In this document: one piece after another, positions 7,536 through 8,469 of the stretch | How positions within the stretch are numbered: position 1 is the first letter of the stretch | Layout of the letters: every line of letters begins with the position of its first letter | Source of the DNA: Bacteroides sp. | GTDB taxonomy: Bacteria; Bacteroidota; Bacteroidia; Bacteroidales; Bacteroidaceae | DNA length: 8,469 bases | Reading direction: 5' to 3' | NCBI GenBank assembly: GCA_030151635.1 | Contig: JASLDF010000079.1 | Span: forward strand, 1-8,469 | Translations under genes and position numbers: made by a program | The notes under the pieces: model-generated | What the model was told of the DNA's origin: nothing | What the model saw: the letters and a program-made list of their open reading frames with translations, nothing else | Database searches by the model: none

Positions 7536-7555
7536 ATTTATAGTTTACTAGCAAA
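7525..7555 (-). promoter_or_regulatory. gdhA: Candidate Bacteroidota-type promoter of gdhA
   Basis: On the minus strand TTTG (complement of 7552-7555) is followed after 20 bases by TATCTTG (complement of 7525-7531). This is close to the TTTG / TAnnTTTG consensus but lacks one T. It lies just downstream of the peptidase terminator and would give a leader of roughly 45-50 bases before the gdhA ATG. The imperfect -7 element keeps confidence low. Confidence 0.35.
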
Positions 7556-7566
7556 TGATTAGGCAT

Positions 7567-7602
7567 AAAAAAAGCGTGGATAACATTGATTATCCACGCT
7601 TT
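7567..7602 (-). terminator. Rho-independent terminator of the prolyl oligopeptidase gene
   Basis: A perfect 13-bp stem, AAAGCGTGGATAA (7571-7583) with TTATCCACGCTTT (7590-7602), closes the six-base loop CATTGA. On the minus strand it is followed by a run of seven T residues (complement of 7567-7573, overlapping the stem base). It begins 18 bases past the peptidase stop and should insulate gdhA from readthrough. Confidence 0.92.
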
Positions 7603-7620
7603 AACTTTTATATACTGTAC

Positions 7621-8469
7621 TTATTTCCTAAAATTAGGCTTCATACCTAGATTATACATAATAAAACCATAGATATCTGCTTGTTCTTCCAATTGTTTAG
7701 AAATTGGTTTACCAGCTCCATGACCAGCTTTACTATCAATACGGATTAAAGTTGGATGAGTACCATCACTTGCTTCCTGCAATCTTGCAGCAAATTTAAA
7801 TGAATGTGCAGGAACAACTCGGTCGTCATGATCGGCTGTAGTAACAAGAGTTGGAGGATAAGCAACACCATCTTTTAATGCATGAAGTGGAGAATATGCG
7901 TATAGATACTTGAACATCTCTTCACTTTCTTCACTTGTACCATAATCGCTTGCCCAGTTCCAACCAATTGTAAATTTATGGTAACGCAACATATCCATAA
8001 CACCTACTTGAGGAATAGCTGCACCAAACAATTCTGGTCGTTGAGCCATTACAGCACCCACTAATAAACCTCCGTTTGAACCGCCTACAATAGCAATTTC
8101 TTTTTCTGCGGTATATTTTTCCTTTATCAAATATTCAGCTGCACCGATAAAGTCATCAAATACATTTTGTTTATTCAATTTAGTACCTGCTTGGTGCCAT
8201 TTTTGACCGTATTCACCACCTCCACGAAGGGTTACTTGTGCATAAATACCGCCATTTTCTAAAAATGGAATTCTAGAGGTACTAAAAGAAGGATTCAGAC
8301 TGATGTTAAAGCCACCATAACCATACAAGTAAACAGGATTATGTCCATCTTTCTGTAAATCTTTCTTGTGTGTTAAAAACATCGGTACTTTTGTGCCATC
8401 TTTACTTGTAAAGAAAACTTGGTAGCTTACAAATTCATCGGCATTAAAATCAACTTTAGGCGATTTAAA
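7621..8469 (-). CDS. Prolyl oligopeptidase (S9A serine peptidase), 5' partial
   Basis: This is the C-terminal 282 residues, the alpha/beta-hydrolase catalytic domain, of a prolyl oligopeptidase that cleaves short peptides after proline. The frame is open to the window edge, so the ATG at 8380-8382 is internal (window residue 30). The preceding residues DFNADEFVSYQVFFTSKDGTKVP match the usual lead-in to the catalytic domain. Catalytic residues, in window numbering, are Ser131 in GGSNGGLL, Asp215 in DHDDRVVP (with Arg217 for substrate carboxylate binding) and His250 in AGHGAGKP. The oxyanion tyrosine is Tyr51 in YGYGGF, and the proline-stacking tryptophan is in the GWNWASDYG stretch. All are intact. 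Roughly 400 N-terminal residues, mainly the beta-propeller and any signal peptide, lie outside, so location (cytosol or periplasm) cannot be judged. The stop codon is followed by a strong terminator. Confidence 0.95.
   Translation of the reverse strand, partial: FKSPKVDFNADEFVSYQVFFTSKDGTKVPMFLTHKKDLQKDGHNPVYLYGYGGFNISLNPSFSTSRIPFLENGGIYAQVTLRGGGEYGQKWHQAGTKLNKQNVFDDFIGAAEYLIKEKYTAEKEIAIVGGSNGGLLVGAVMAQRPELFGAAIPQVGVMDMLRYHKFTIGWNWASDYGTSEESEEMFKYLYAYSPLHALKDGVAYPPTLVTTADHDDRVVPAHSFKFAARLQEASDGTHPTLIRIDSKAGHGAGKPISKQLEEQADIYGFIMYNLGMKPNFRK

Noticed and set aside
8380..8382. ATG (minus strand) as the start of the prolyl oligopeptidase gene
   Set aside because: The frame remains open to the window edge, and the upstream residues match the conserved lead-in of the family; it is an internal methionine.
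1..8469. A novel defence, phage or mobile system
   Set aside because: All six genes belong to recognisable housekeeping families with intact motifs and similar base composition. The helicase-TPR gene lacks defence-type neighbours: it is flanked by a HAD phosphatase and an AsmA protein.

Overview
The window looks like ordinary chromosome from a low-GC member of the Bacteroidota, most likely Bacteroidales. Four things suggest this: a PIF1-type helicase carrying C-terminal TPR repeats, a large AsmA-family protein with one N-terminal membrane anchor, a 445-residue hexameric-type glutamate dehydrogenase, and a cytosolic-type prolyl oligopeptidase. Genes also lack clear Shine-Dalgarno sequences, and the one promoter I can suggest resembles the TTTG / TAnnTTTG pattern of that phylum. 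The assignment is inferred from protein character, not from a marker gene.

Bases 1-5925, plus strand: four genes run head to tail with gaps of 17, 19 and 43 bases and end at one strong intrinsic terminator, so they probably form one transcription unit. They are a Cof-type HAD phosphatase (5' end outside the window), a PIF1/RecD-like helicase with a coiled coil and TPRs (TTG start), an AsmA-family envelope protein, and a YrdC-domain protein of the YciO/Sua5 type. They share no obvious pathway; nucleic-acid upkeep, envelope lipid homeostasis and tRNA modification are all housekeeping roles.

Bases 5870-6133, convergent intergenic region of 264 bases: it holds three hairpins. These are the plus-strand operon terminator, a perfect 24-bp inverted repeat with a 5-base loop that no gene explains, and a bidirectional terminator serving gdhA. 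I see no convincing small gene here.

Bases 6134-8469, minus strand: a glutamate dehydrogenase gene (gdhA), preceded by a candidate promoter with an overlapping dyad. Upstream of it is a prolyl oligopeptidase gene whose 5' end lies beyond the window. A strong terminator separates the two, so gdhA is probably transcribed on its own. Ammonia assimilation or glutamate catabolism and peptide breakdown are compatible roles, but the terminator argues against co-transcription.

I found no mobile element, CRISPR array, RNA gene, phage gene or defence system. The least explained item is the 24-bp palindrome at 5962-6014. No stretch over 300 bases lacks a gene.
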